Assembly (NCBI RefSeq): GCF_002269505.1
Contig: NZ_NQKQ01000003.1
Span: 62,001 to 126,000 of the forward strand
Length of the DNA: 64,000 bases
Direction: 5' to 3'
From: Pseudomonas fragi
Lineage (GTDB): Bacteria; Pseudomonadota; Gammaproteobacteria; Pseudomonadales; Pseudomonadaceae
Within the stretch, counting starts at the first letter, position 1. Each line of letters opens with the position of its first letter. A program made the position numbers and the translations under genes. Below the pieces are notes generated by a model. That model saw only the letters and a list, made by a program, of their open reading frames with translations. It did no database searches and was not told where the DNA came from. Below, in pieces: positions 43,774 to 52,357 of the stretch.

Positions 43774-44790
43774 TCAATTCACCTCGCCGATACGCGGGTC
43801 GATCACCCGGTACAGCAGATCGATGGCCATGTTCAGCAGTACATAGATAAACGACACCAGGATGGCGAAGCCCATCACCGCCGGGAAATCCAGGGACTGG
43901 ATCGACTTGACCACATAGGCACCCATGCCCGGCCAGGCGAATACGGTCTCGGTCAGCACCGCGCCGTAAAGCAGGTCGCCCAGGGTCAGGCCCAGCACGG
44001 TCACAGACGGAATCAGCGCATTGGGCAGGGCGTGGCGCAGGATCACGGTCCATTTCGACAGACCATAGGCGCGGGCGGTGCGAATATAGTCTTCGCCCAG
44101 CTGGTCGAGCATGGCCGAGCGGATCTGCCGCGAAATCACCCCGAGGGTCACAAAACCCAGGGTGGCTGCGGGCAGGATCAAATGCTTGAGCGCATCGACA
44201 AACAGGCTGAAGTTGCCCGCCAGCAGCGAGTCAATCAGGTAGAAGCCGGTAATGGTCGACGGTGGTGTCAGCCCTTCGGACAGGCGCCCGCCACCGGGCA
44301 GCCAGCCCAGATGGCCGTAGAACAGCACAATGGCGCCCAGGCCCAGCCAGAACGCCGGGGTGGAGATACCGGTCACGGCCAGGGTGCGGGCAATCTGGTC
44401 AATGGCGCGGTTGTGGTACACCGCCGACAGCACACCCAGCGGCACGCCGACCACAATGGCGAGAAACAACGCCACCAGGGCCAGCTCCAAAGTGGCCGGG
44501 AAAAACGCCTGCAAGTCTTCCAGCACCGGGCGATTGGTGCGGATCGAGGTGCCCAGGTCGCCCTGCACCAGGTCGAGCACGTAACGGCCGTATTGCTGGT
44601 ACAGCGGCAAATCCAGCCCCAGTTGATGGCGGATGCCGGCCACCAGCGCATCGCTGGCCCGGTCACCGGCGATCAACCGGGCCGGGTCGCCGGGAATCAG
44701 GTGGGAAATGGTAAAGGTAATCAGCGAGACACCGAACACGACCAGTAACAGGCCAAGCAGGCGCTTGCGCAACAACGTCAGGAAGGCCAT
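43774..44790 (-). CDS. ddpB: D-Ala-D-Ala/peptide ABC transporter, permease DdpB
   Basis: A 338-residue DppB-type permease. The N-terminal segment is LLGLLLVVFGVSLITFTISHLIPGDPA, with HQLGLDLPLYQQYGRYV typical of the family. Several membrane helices follow, and the coupling loop is ARAYGLSKWTVILRHALPNALIP. It ends 1 bp before ddpC begins. Together with ddpC it would form the membrane channel. Confidence 0.9.
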   Translation of the reverse strand: MAFLTLLRKRLLGLLLVVFGVSLITFTISHLIPGDPARLIAGDRASDALVAGIRHQLGLDLPLYQQYGRYVLDLVQGDLGTSIRTNRPVLEDLQAFFPATLELALVALFLAIVVGVPLGVLSAVYHNRAIDQIARTLAVTGISTPAFWLGLGAIVLFYGHLGWLPGGGRLSEGLTPPSTITGFYLIDSLLAGNFSLFVDALKHLILPAATLGFVTLGVISRQIRSAMLDQLGEDYIRTARAYGLSKWTVILRHALPNALIPSVTVLGLTLGDLLYGAVLTETVFAWPGMGAYVVKSIQSLDFPAVMGFAILVSFIYVLLNMAIDLLYRVIDPRIGEVN

Positions 44791-44865
44791 AGGGCACCTC
44801 AGTCACTCTAACGACAGAAATCCAACGCCATGCGCGCCATCGCTGGCGCGCACGCAGCAGCAGGT

Positions 44866-46446
44866 TTACTTGCTCATGCTGCCCAGGTTGAACACCTGTT
44901 CGAGCATCGGGTTGAACACATAGCCCTTGACCGAGTCACGCATCGGCAGGGTGTAGCTCTTCTGATAGAGGTACACGTAGGCACTGTCGTTAAGCACGGT
45001 TTTCTGCGCCTGCTGGTACAGCTCGGTACGCTTGGCGGTGTCGCTGGTGGTGGCGGCCTCACGGATCAGGGTGTCGACCTGGGGGTTGCTGTAGAACGAG
45101 CGGTTGCCCTGCAGGCCCTGCATTTTTGAGTCGAACCAGAAGTTCATAAACATGTAGGGGTCGGCGAAGTCCGGGCTCCAGGTGCCGACGGCGATGTCGT
45201 AGTCGGCCTGGCCGACACGTTCGCGCAGGGTGGCGTTGGCGGTCTTTTCCAGCTTGAGGTTGATGCCCAGGGGCATCAGTGCCGCTTGCAGGGTCAGGCC
45301 GATCGGTTCCCAGTTGGCGTCCTTGTCCGAGTACACGTAGCTCAGATGGGTGATCTTTTTCGGCACCTTGGCCAGGCTGTCGGCGGCGGCCTGCATATCC
45401 TGTTTCATGGCCGGCAGCGAGCTGTCGTAGGCCCACATGCCGTCCGGGATCGGCCCGTTGAGCAGTTCGGCCTTGCCCTTGAGAATGCCCTTGACGATAC
45501 CGTTGTAGTCCACCGCCTCGGTAATGGCCCGACGCGCATCGACGTTGGTCAGCGGGCCTTGCTTGTTGTTCAGGTACAGGTAGGTGACGCGCAGCGACGG
45601 GTACTCTTTGACCACTACGCCCGGTTTGCTGGCGAGTGAACCCAACTGGTCTTCGGGCATGTCTTCGATGATGTCCAGATCACCGCGCTCCAGTTGCAAG
45701 CGGCGTACCGAAGGTTCGGCGATGATTTTCAGGACCACGGTTTTCAGTTCAGGCTTGGCCCCGGCGTAGTGGGGGTTGGGCTCCATGGTCAGGGACTGGC
45801 CTTTCTGCCAGCTGGCCAGGCGGTAGGGGCCCGAGCCTGCGGTATGGCTGGAGAGCCAGGCGTTGGCGTCAGCGCCCTTGTTGGCCACCAGCGGGTTGAC
45901 GATGGACGCGCCGTTGTGGGCCAGGGTGAACAGGAAGGGCGCGAACGGCGTCTTGAGGGTAAAGCGGATGGTCTGCGGGTTGACCACCTCGACCAGCATG
46001 TCTTCGGGGAATGCACCGGACGGCCCTTGCTTGAGGGTCATCAGACGGTCGAAGGAAAACTTGACGGCATTGGCGTCCACCTCGGTGCCGTCATCGAACT
46101 TGTTGCCGGGCTTGAGCTTGAATTCCCAGACCAGATTGTCCGGGGACACCGTCCAGCTTTCGGCCAGGTCGCCCTGGACTTCGGTGCTGCTTTTTTCGCC
46201 GTCGGTTTTGTAACCCACCAGGCGCTGGTACGACGGGTAAGTGATGGTCCAGTCGTTGTTGTCGAACGTCACGGCCGGGTCGAGGGTCTGCGGGTCGGCG
46301 GGCTTGCCGATGATCAGCGTGTCCTGGGCGGTGGCAGCGGTTGCGGCTTGCCAGGCGCCAAGGCTGAGGGCAGCGCAGAGCAGGCTCGGCAACAGTGTAC
46401 GGGTGCGCGAAGCGGTGGTGCGGGTCACGGTGTGTAAGAGGGTCAT
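44866..46446 (-). CDS. ddpA: D-Ala-D-Ala/peptide ABC transporter, periplasmic binding protein DdpA
   Basis: A 526-residue SBP_bac_5 family protein. The signal peptide is at about 12-37 (TRTLLPSLLCAALSLGAWQAATA). The mature part begins DTLIIGKPADPQTLDPAVTFDNNDW, with DLAESWTVSPDNLVWEFKLKPGNKFDDG, the family pattern. The start at 46446 has AAGGA at 8 nt and keeps the signal peptide near the N-terminus; the frame extends to 46551. It follows ddpX by 148 bp and stands before the two permease genes. Confidence 0.87.
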   Translation of the reverse strand: MTLLHTVTRTTASRTRTLLPSLLCAALSLGAWQAATAATAQDTLIIGKPADPQTLDPAVTFDNNDWTITYPSYQRLVGYKTDGEKSSTEVQGDLAESWTVSPDNLVWEFKLKPGNKFDDGTEVDANAVKFSFDRLMTLKQGPSGAFPEDMLVEVVNPQTIRFTLKTPFAPFLFTLAHNGASIVNPLVANKGADANAWLSSHTAGSGPYRLASWQKGQSLTMEPNPHYAGAKPELKTVVLKIIAEPSVRRLQLERGDLDIIEDMPEDQLGSLASKPGVVVKEYPSLRVTYLYLNNKQGPLTNVDARRAITEAVDYNGIVKGILKGKAELLNGPIPDGMWAYDSSLPAMKQDMQAAADSLAKVPKKITHLSYVYSDKDANWEPIGLTLQAALMPLGINLKLEKTANATLRERVGQADYDIAVGTWSPDFADPYMFMNFWFDSKMQGLQGNRSFYSNPQVDTLIREAATTSDTAKRTELYQQAQKTVLNDSAYVYLYQKSYTLPMRDSVKGYVFNPMLEQVFNLGSMSK

Positions 46447-46594
46447 GCCGGTTTCCTTCAACATTGGATGTCTGGAAGTAGGTTTATTTTTGGAATCTAT
46501 AACCGGGCAGTAGCAGGTAAAGCTGTGCAGCCTTTTTGTTGTTGTGTTCAAACCGTCTCGGTGGCCTCGAAACTCTGTGGTTTCGTGGGCCGGC

Positions 46595-47146
46595 TTACGC
46601 GTTGATCAAGGGGTAGTCGTCAGCATCGGGCAACTCGAAATGCCACCATTCCGTGGGAATGGCCTGAAACCCTGCGCTGAGCATGATCCCCAGCAACAGC
46701 AGGCGATTGCGCTGCACGTTCACCGGCAGGTCGGGGTAGAACTGATGGGACTTGTCATGCATCGCGTCGAACGCGGTGCCCATGTCCAGCGGTTGGTCGT
46801 TGCCGTCCACCAGGGTCAGGTCCACGGCAACCCCGCGACTATGGTGCGAGCCCAGGTGCGGGTCGCGCACATAGTCGCCGTTGGGCAAGGCTTCCCATAA
46901 CAGGAACTGCGCGTAGGGCGGGCGATAGGCGTCGTAAATCCGCAGGCTGTAGCCCGCCAGGCTGGCCAATTGGCTGGCCTTGAGCAAACAGACGGCGGCA
47001 TCGCGGTGCAGCATGCAGCGGTCGGTGGGGTAGATGATTTTGCCGGCCAGGTTGTCGGCCGTGGCATAGATCATCTCGATCTGCACCTGATACTGCTCGG
47101 CATCGATATCAACGAGCGGGCTTGGGTATGCAACGCTTTGATTCAC
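46595..47146 (-). CDS. ddpX: D-alanyl-D-alanine dipeptidase DdpX (VanX family)
   Basis: A 183-residue zinc dipeptidase. The zinc ligands and catalytic residues are in SHHSRGVAVDLTL (His and Asp, near 101-110) and TEWWHFEL (Glu and His, near 165-170), with IYDAYRPPYAQFLLW before them. It splits D-Ala-D-Ala, probably from cell-wall turnover, for use as carbon or nitrogen. The start codon is GTG at 47146 with GGAG at 7 nt. The gene order X-A-B-C-D-F equals that of the E. coli ddp operon. Confidence 0.93.
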   Translation of the reverse strand: MNQSVAYPSPLVDIDAEQYQVQIEMIYATADNLAGKIIYPTDRCMLHRDAAVCLLKASQLASLAGYSLRIYDAYRPPYAQFLLWEALPNGDYVRDPHLGSHHSRGVAVDLTLVDGNDQPLDMGTAFDAMHDKSHQFYPDLPVNVQRNRLLLLGIMLSAGFQAIPTEWWHFELPDADDYPLINA

Positions 47147-47184
47147 ACAAACACTCCAGTGGTGATTGGTTTCGGGCGACAGGC

Positions 47185-48045
47185 TCAGCCTTCAAACTGG
47201 CCGAAGGCTTTTTGCAGTTGACGGTTTTTCGCCAGGCGCGCATCCAGGTGCTCGCCGTATTTTTCTGCGACGGCAGACACCATCAGGTTCAGCAGGCACG
47301 CCAGGGGGGCCGGGGAATCCCAGAACTGGCCGACATCGGTTTTGATCTGCAGCAGGTCCAGCGGGTAATCCCGGGCCCAGGGGCATTGCAGATCGGTAAT
47401 CAGGGCCAGCGGCAAATGGTGCTCGACAGCCGCGTCACAGAAGGTCTGGGTCACGCTGGAGTACGCGCGAAAGTCGGCAATGATCGCGTAGGGGTTGGTG
47501 AACCCGGAATTCAGGGTTTCGGCATAGATACCGGACAGGCCGTCGACGTAATAGACCTTGGGCCGGATGTACTCAAGGTGACTGTGAAAGGCGGTGAGGA
47601 TGCCGCGGGTGGACTGAATGCCGAGGATAAACACGGCATCGGCCTGGTGAATACGCTGCACGATGCGGGCAAAGGTTTCGCTGCGGGCCAGTTCATAGAC
47701 CTGCTGGATGGCCTCGATTTCACGGTGCATGGAGCGCTCAAGGGCGTCGTCGCTGCTGTTCTCGGCACGAAACGCGCCAATGCGGTCGGTGATCAGCCAG
47801 GAGGTGGGTGCCTCGCCGCGCAGGCTCTGCTTGACCTCATCGAGGTTCTGGTAACCCAGCGAGCGCAAGAACCGCCCCACGGAAATACCGGTAGTGCTGG
47901 TCTGTTGCGCGATGCTGTCGGCAGACTCGAACGGCAACTGCTGCGGATTACCCAGCAAGTAACTGGCGATGCGCTTGCCGGTGGGGGTCAGGTTGGAAAA
48001 CTCGTGTTCCAGCAACTGAAGAAAACTGTTTTTTTCCAGGGACAT
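47185..48045 (-). CDS. RpiR/MurR-family regulator of the ddp operon
   Basis: A 286-residue regulator. The N-terminal helix-turn-helix domain (about 1-80) has LTPTGKRIASYLL and ADSIAQQTSTTGISVGRFLRSLGYQNLDEVKQSLR. The SIS sugar-phosphate binding domain (about 110-245) has AVFILGIQSTRGILTAFHSHL and ALITDLQCPWA. It lies 38 bp upstream of ddpX in the same direction, so it is probably cotranscribed and responds to a cell-wall fragment. The effector is not known. Confidence 0.85.
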   Translation of the reverse strand: MSLEKNSFLQLLEHEFSNLTPTGKRIASYLLGNPQQLPFESADSIAQQTSTTGISVGRFLRSLGYQNLDEVKQSLRGEAPTSWLITDRIGAFRAENSSDDALERSMHREIEAIQQVYELARSETFARIVQRIHQADAVFILGIQSTRGILTAFHSHLEYIRPKVYYVDGLSGIYAETLNSGFTNPYAIIADFRAYSSVTQTFCDAAVEHHLPLALITDLQCPWARDYPLDLLQIKTDVGQFWDSPAPLACLLNLMVSAVAEKYGEHLDARLAKNRQLQKAFGQFEG

Positions 48046-48188
48046 AAGAGCACGCCAAGAGTGTTTCTGTTATTGGCGTGTCATTTACGCGCCTTGTGTT
48101 AGCAACATAACATTTGTTTTCGAAGCAACACAATGCCTTTTCTGCGGGGTGCGTGGTTTTCAGGTAAGGGGTGTTATTTGCGGGCGTA

Positions 48189-48209
48189 ACGAGCGCCGTG
48201 GGCGCTCGT
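48189..48209. terminator. Strong hairpin after the GNAT gene
   Basis: ACGAGCGCC-GTG-GGCGCTCGT is a perfect 9-bp stem with a 3-nt loop, 9 bp beyond the GNAT stop. No T-run follows on the minus strand, so it may act as an mRNA 3' stabiliser rather than a textbook terminator. Confidence 0.5.
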
Positions 48210-48217
48210 CAAGGCAG

Positions 48218-48703
48218 TCAGAGTGCCATGACCATTTCATGCCATGCCATGCCTCCATGTTCGGAGGGCGAGGGCTGAACGTATTCATAGCCCATTTTCG
48301 CGTAGAGCTGGACATGCTGCTCTTTGCACATCAGGTGGATGGTTGCTTTGCCCTGGCTGCGCATCTGCCCGATAAACTCGTTCATCAGCAGCCTGGAAAA
48401 GCCTTTGCCCTGATGTGCGGGGGCAACCACCACGGACATGATCACCACATTGGGGGCCACGGGATCATGGCCGACCAGCTCCTTAAAAGCTTCATCCGAC
48501 ATCACGACAGAATGGGCGCAGCCGCTATTGATAAACCCGACGACTTCACCCGCCTGCTCAAGAATCAGAAATCCCTGGGGGTACTGGGCGATGCGCGTGG
48601 CAATCTTCGCTAGCGTGGCGGCTTCATCACCTTCGTAGGCTGAAATCTCGATTCGATAACAGCTTTCGGCGTCCTGGGGCGTTGCCTGTCTGAAGAGGGG
48701 CAT
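48218..48703 (-). CDS. GNAT-family N-acetyltransferase
   Basis: A 161-residue GNAT protein. Motif A is VVIMSVVVAPAHQGKGFSRLLMNEFIGQM, with the acetyl-CoA-binding QGKG loop; the C-terminal strand is HLMCKEQHVQLYAKMGYEYV. The acceptor is unknown. It begins 3 bp after the stop of the DUF2986 gene, so the two form an operon. Confidence 0.87.
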   Translation of the reverse strand: MPLFRQATPQDAESCYRIEISAYEGDEAATLAKIATRIAQYPQGFLILEQAGEVVGFINSGCAHSVVMSDEAFKELVGHDPVAPNVVIMSVVVAPAHQGKGFSRLLMNEFIGQMRSQGKATIHLMCKEQHVQLYAKMGYEYVQPSPSEHGGMAWHEMVMAL

Positions 48704-48706
48704 GGC

Positions 48707-48868
48707 TCAGCTCTCGGAGGACGGGGTTGCGTCCTGTTCAGCTTGCTCGGCCAGCTTGAGGCGGTCAGCCTTGCTGATATACGGGTTCTTGTTCTTCGGG
48801 GCCAGCTTGGCGTTGGCCTTCTTGGCATTGGCCTTCAATATCTGGTTGATTTTTTTACGACGGTTCAT
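48707..48868 (-). CDS. DUF2986 family small basic protein
   Basis: A 53-residue protein, translated by hand: it starts MNRRKKINQILKANAKKA, continues NAKLAPKNKNPYISKADR, and ends in an acidic tail (EQAEQDATPSSES). The N-terminal half is very basic, and the KNKNPYISKADR stretch marks the DUF2986 family, whose function is not known. It is followed by the GNAT gene after 3 bp. Confidence 0.8.
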   Translation of the reverse strand: MNRRKKINQILKANAKKANAKLAPKNKNPYISKADRLKLAEQAEQDATPSSES

Positions 48869-48971
48869 GGTTGCTGCTCGGTGTGTGGGGCGTAGGGCGG
48901 TGATTTTACAGGGGTTGTGTTTATTGTCTGAAAAATTTCACATCGAGCCCCGGATTGAGTTTTGCACTCTG

Positions 48972-49020
48972 TAGTCGCTGCCGAGGAACGAAGGCTGCGA
49001 TCGAGGACTACGTCCTCGCA
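48972..49020. repeat. Single REP-like element and small hairpin
   Basis: GTAGTCGCTGCCGAGGAACG repeats the left arm of the REPIN at 13928. Next to it is CGAGGACTACGTCCTCG (about 49003-49019), a hairpin. The second arm is degraded to GTGACTAC at 49039-49046. Confidence 0.65.
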
Positions 49021-49043
49021 AAACCGGTAATGCACTGGCGTGA

Positions 49044-49250
49044 CTACAAATAACTCATGGTAAAGGTCATGGACGTATTGGCGGTGCCGAACCCCAGCGG
49101 TTGATCTTCGAGGTGAATATAGGCGGCGCTCAGCGGAATCTTGAAGTCGCCGCCCTGTACATCGTAAGCGCTGAAAGCATGCGCCTTGTCCAGAGCCAGT
49201 GGGGTGCCATCGCCATCCATTCGATATCCGGCGTATCGCCGAACAGGGTC
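49044..49250 (-). pseudogene. 3' remnant of a type 1 fimbrial subunit gene
   Basis: The last 59 codons read DGTPLALDKAHAFSAYD, then DFKIPLSAAYIHLEDQPLG and end GTANTSMTFTMSYL. This is the usual end of a FimA-like chaperone-usher pilin (PLSA-Y, then TANxSxTFTMxY). Before it, GMTLFGDTPDIE continues the similarity in another frame, so the remnant is frameshifted, and nothing upstream of about 49250 resembles a pilin. No chaperone or usher is near. It is bounded by a REP-like element and the end of the ABC ATPase gene. Confidence 0.65.
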
Positions 49251-49299
49251 ATGCCGAATCAGCCCCCCCACGCATGCTCGACAGGCATATCGTGCAGTA

Positions 49300-50055
49300 T
49301 CAAACGATATCGTCGATGAGTATGTGATGCAGACCGCGGCTGCACTGCTCGATGCGCGCCTCAACCTGGTATACGTTGCGCAGCATTTGTTTGGTAATTA
49401 CCTCGTTGCTTGGGCCGCTGCCTTGAGTGGTGCCGTCCGCGATAACTAGCACCTGATCGGAAAAACGCAGTGCCTGGTTCAGGTCGTGAATGGCGATGAA
49501 CACAATGACCTCGCGTTTGCGGGCCAATTGGCGCATGAAGTCCAGCACCTGCACCTGCCGATACATATCGAGGGCGCTGGTTGGTTCGTCCATCAGTAGA
49601 ATTTCCGGCTCGCGCACCAGCGTTTGTGCGATCGAGACCAATTGTTGCTGACCTCCGCTCAATTCGCCGAGGTTGCGCAACGATAGTCCCGTGATGCCCA
49701 ACGCCGCGAGAATCTCTTCGACCCGGTTTAATTCGTGGTCGTGTACGACCCAACCCGGTGTCAGTTGTTTACGCGCCAGTAGCACTGATTCGTAGACCGT
49801 CAGCCGGGCACTGGCATTCAAACCCTGAGGCATATAGCTGATGCCCTGAGCGCCTTTTTTTGAGTCTTGCAGGATGACCTGCCCGGGGCCATCGATCAGG
49901 CCGGCCATGCGTTTGAACAAGGTCGACTTGCCTGCGGCATTGGGCCCGATCACCGCGACCACCTGACCACCGAGAAAAGTCGCGGTCGTGACACCGCGAA
50001 TGATCTCGCGCTTTCCGTAACGGGCACCGAGATTGTCCAGTTGAAGCGTTACCAT
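49300..50055 (-). CDS. Iron-complex ABC transporter, ATP-binding protein (siderophore island)
   Basis: A 251-residue FepC-type ATPase. Walker A GPNAAGKSTLFKRM (the usual NGAGKS reads NAAGKS), Q-loop YMPQGLNASARL, signature LSGGQQQLVSIAQTLVREP, Walker B ILLMDEPTSALDM, H-loop AIHDLNQALRF. It overlaps the permease by 7 bp. It is paralogous to the ATPase at 29847. It is the last gene of the importer that belongs with the biosynthesis genes further right. Confidence 0.9.
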   Translation of the reverse strand: MVTLQLDNLGARYGKREIIRGVTTATFLGGQVVAVIGPNAAGKSTLFKRMAGLIDGPGQVILQDSKKGAQGISYMPQGLNASARLTVYESVLLARKQLTPGWVVHDHELNRVEEILAALGITGLSLRNLGELSGGQQQLVSIAQTLVREPEILLMDEPTSALDMYRQVQVLDFMRQLARKREVIVFIAIHDLNQALRFSDQVLVIADGTTQGSGPSNEVITKQMLRNVYQVEARIEQCSRGLHHILIDDIV

Positions 50056-51110
50056 GAATTTTTCTTCCCGCCGAGAATCAAGGATATGAAGAGCGGCACG
50101 CCGATCAGCGAGGTGACGACCCCGATGGGGAATATCGCGCCCGGTATCAGGGTTTTGCTGACCACAGAGCTCGCCGACAGAATCAACGAGCCGGCCAGCA
50201 ACGAGGCCGGCAAAAAGAACCGTTGGTCTTCACCAATCAGCATGCGGGCGATGTGCGGGCCAACCAGCCCGATGAATCCGATGGTGCCGACAAAGGCCAC
50301 CGGAAACGAGGCAAGCAGGCTGACCATGATCAGCGTCTGAAATCGCAGGCTGCGCACGTTGATGCCAAAACTGGCGGCCTTGTCATCGCCCAGTCGCAGG
50401 GCAGTCAGGGCCCAGGCGCGTTTGGCGAAGACCGGCAGGATGATGAGAATGACCAGGCAGATCACCCCGAGCTTGGGCCAGGTGGCCTTGGTCAGGCTGC
50501 CCATCGTCCAGAACACCACGGCGGCCACGGCTTGCTCGGTAGCGAAAAACTGCACCAGCGCCAACAGCGCATTGAACGTGAACACCAGCGCAATGCCGAG
50601 TAGCACGATGGTTTCGGCGGTGACGCCGCGACGCATGCTCAAAAAGTGGATCAACAGCGCTGACAACATGGCCATGATGAACGCGTTCAATTGCACCATG
50701 AACTGAGCTGCCAGCGGAAACAGCGCTACACCGAACGCCAGCCCCAAAGCCGCACCAAAACTGGCGGCGGCGGAAATGCCCAACGTAAACGGGCTGGCCA
50801 GCGGGTTGTTGAGGATCGTCTGCATCTGGGCGCCAGCCAGCGACAACGCCGCGCCGACGGCGACGGCCATCAGGGCCACCGGCAGGCGGATGTCCCACAT
50901 CACCACGCGCACTTGCGGTGAAGCGCTGTCTGGCGAGAACAGTGCGCCGAGCACTTCGCGCAAGCTGTAACTCGCCGGCCCCAAAGCCAGGTCGAGCAAT
51001 ACGCTGCACAACAGCAAGATCACCAGCCCGATGAGAATCAGGCGTTTACGCAGCACCAGGCGACGATAGGTTTCGCGCTGGACGACCACGGCGTCGGTCA
51101 ATGAGCTCAT
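50049..51110 (-). CDS. Iron-complex ABC transporter, permease (FecCD family)
   Basis: A 353-residue permease, the same length as its paralogue at 28789. It shows LPVALMAVAVGAALSLAGAQMQTILNNPLASPFTLGISAAASFGA and GTIGFIGLVGPHIARMLIGEDQRFFLPASLL, nearly the same as in the paralogue. About ten membrane segments. ATGA overlap with the binding-protein gene. Confidence 0.92.
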   Translation of the reverse strand: MSSLTDAVVVQRETYRRLVLRKRLILIGLVILLLCSVLLDLALGPASYSLREVLGALFSPDSASPQVRVVMWDIRLPVALMAVAVGAALSLAGAQMQTILNNPLASPFTLGISAAASFGAALGLAFGVALFPLAAQFMVQLNAFIMAMLSALLIHFLSMRRGVTAETIVLLGIALVFTFNALLALVQFFATEQAVAAVVFWTMGSLTKATWPKLGVICLVILIILPVFAKRAWALTALRLGDDKAASFGINVRSLRFQTLIMVSLLASFPVAFVGTIGFIGLVGPHIARMLIGEDQRFFLPASLLAGSLILSASSVVSKTLIPGAIFPIGVVTSLIGVPLFISLILGGKKNSW

Positions 51111-52294
51111 GGTTTTACCTCAGGCTGGCGCAAGCTGACAAAGTAACCGGACTCATAGGGCACCGGCAGGAAGCGCTCATGCAGTTCGCGAAATGACGCG
51201 TCCGGATCCAGATCGGCAAACAGCGTCGGATGGAACCATTTCGCCAATTGCTGGATGGCCACGAACTGGTAGGGGCTGTTGTAGAACTGATGCCAGATGG
51301 CGTGAAAGGCGTGATCATCCCGAGCCTTGATCCCGGCGTAGGCTGAACGCTGGGTGTACCAGGCGAGTTTTTTCCTGGCTTGCGCCATGTCCGCACCCGG
51401 GCCGACACCGACCCAATGGCCGCCGGGGGCGAAGGCTTCCCAGTTGGCGGTGGTGACGACAACATGCGCCGGGTTGGAGACGACGACTTGCTCGGGGTTC
51501 AACTGGCCGAACGTGGTGGGAATGATGCGGCGGGCGATGTTGTTGCCGCCGGCCATATCGACGAACAGTCCAAAGTTTTCGTTGCCGAAACTCAAGCAGC
51601 AATCATCGGTGTAGCCTGCGATGCGCTCAATGAATACGCTGGGGCGGCGCGGGTGTTGTTTCTCGATGACGTCGGTCACGCGACGAATCTGCTGGTTGCG
51701 AAAATCGATGAAAGCTTCGGCGCGTTGCTCTTTGCCGAACAGCTGGCCGAACAGGCGCATGGTCGGCTCGGTGTTCTGGATCGGGTTGTTGCGAAAGTCG
51801 ACGTAAACCACTGGGATGCCCAAGGCGTCGAGCTTCTCGGTGTAGCGCGCATCTTCGGTCGCATGCTGCGCTTCAATATTGAGGATGATCACGTCGGGGC
51901 GCTGGGAGATGGCTTGCTCGATATTGAAGGTGCCGTCTTCAAACCCACCAAAGGTGGGGATTTTTGCGATGCTGGGGAACTTTCGCAGGTAGGCAGCGTA
52001 GGTGTCCGGGTCCGACTGGATCAAATCCTTGCGCCAGCCGACGATGCGCGCTATGGGGTTTTGTGTGTCTAGTGCGGCGACCAGGTACAACTGGCGGCCT
52101 TCACCCAGAATCACGCGTCTGACCGGTAAATGCACCTTGACCTTGCGTCCCAGCAGATCGGTCACCTCGGTGAGCACCGGATCCGCGTGTGCGGCGAGCA
52201 CGCTGCGCGGTGCAAGGGAAAGCACTACCAGGCTCAGCAGTCCTGCCAGTAGCAGCGCAGCGAACGAGTGGCTGCGTCGATCAAAAGTCACCAT
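51107..52294 (-). CDS. Iron-complex ABC transporter, periplasmic binding protein
   Basis: A 395-residue helical-backbone binding protein. The signal peptide is at about 10-35 (FAALLLAGLLSLVVLSLAPRSVLA). The mature part is EVTDLLGRKVKVHLPVRRVILGEGRQ, then KIPTFGGFEDGTFNIEQAISQRPDVIILN. The ATG at 52294 is preceded by AAAAGG; a TTG start at 52312 is possible but less likely. It is paralogous to the protein at 27644. It follows the TonB receptor by 63 bp and presumably receives the ferric siderophore made by this island. Confidence 0.87.
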   Translation of the reverse strand: MVTFDRRSHSFAALLLAGLLSLVVLSLAPRSVLAAHADPVLTEVTDLLGRKVKVHLPVRRVILGEGRQLYLVAALDTQNPIARIVGWRKDLIQSDPDTYAAYLRKFPSIAKIPTFGGFEDGTFNIEQAISQRPDVIILNIEAQHATEDARYTEKLDALGIPVVYVDFRNNPIQNTEPTMRLFGQLFGKEQRAEAFIDFRNQQIRRVTDVIEKQHPRRPSVFIERIAGYTDDCCLSFGNENFGLFVDMAGGNNIARRIIPTTFGQLNPEQVVVSNPAHVVVTTANWEAFAPGGHWVGVGPGADMAQARKKLAWYTQRSAYAGIKARDDHAFHAIWHQFYNSPYQFVAIQQLAKWFHPTLFADLDPDASFRELHERFLPVPYESGYFVSLRQPEVKP

Positions 52295-52357
52295 GGTCAA
52301 AGCCTTTTGCAAAAGCCAGAACGGTCAACGGCTTATACCGCTGCCGGGCTGAACGTT

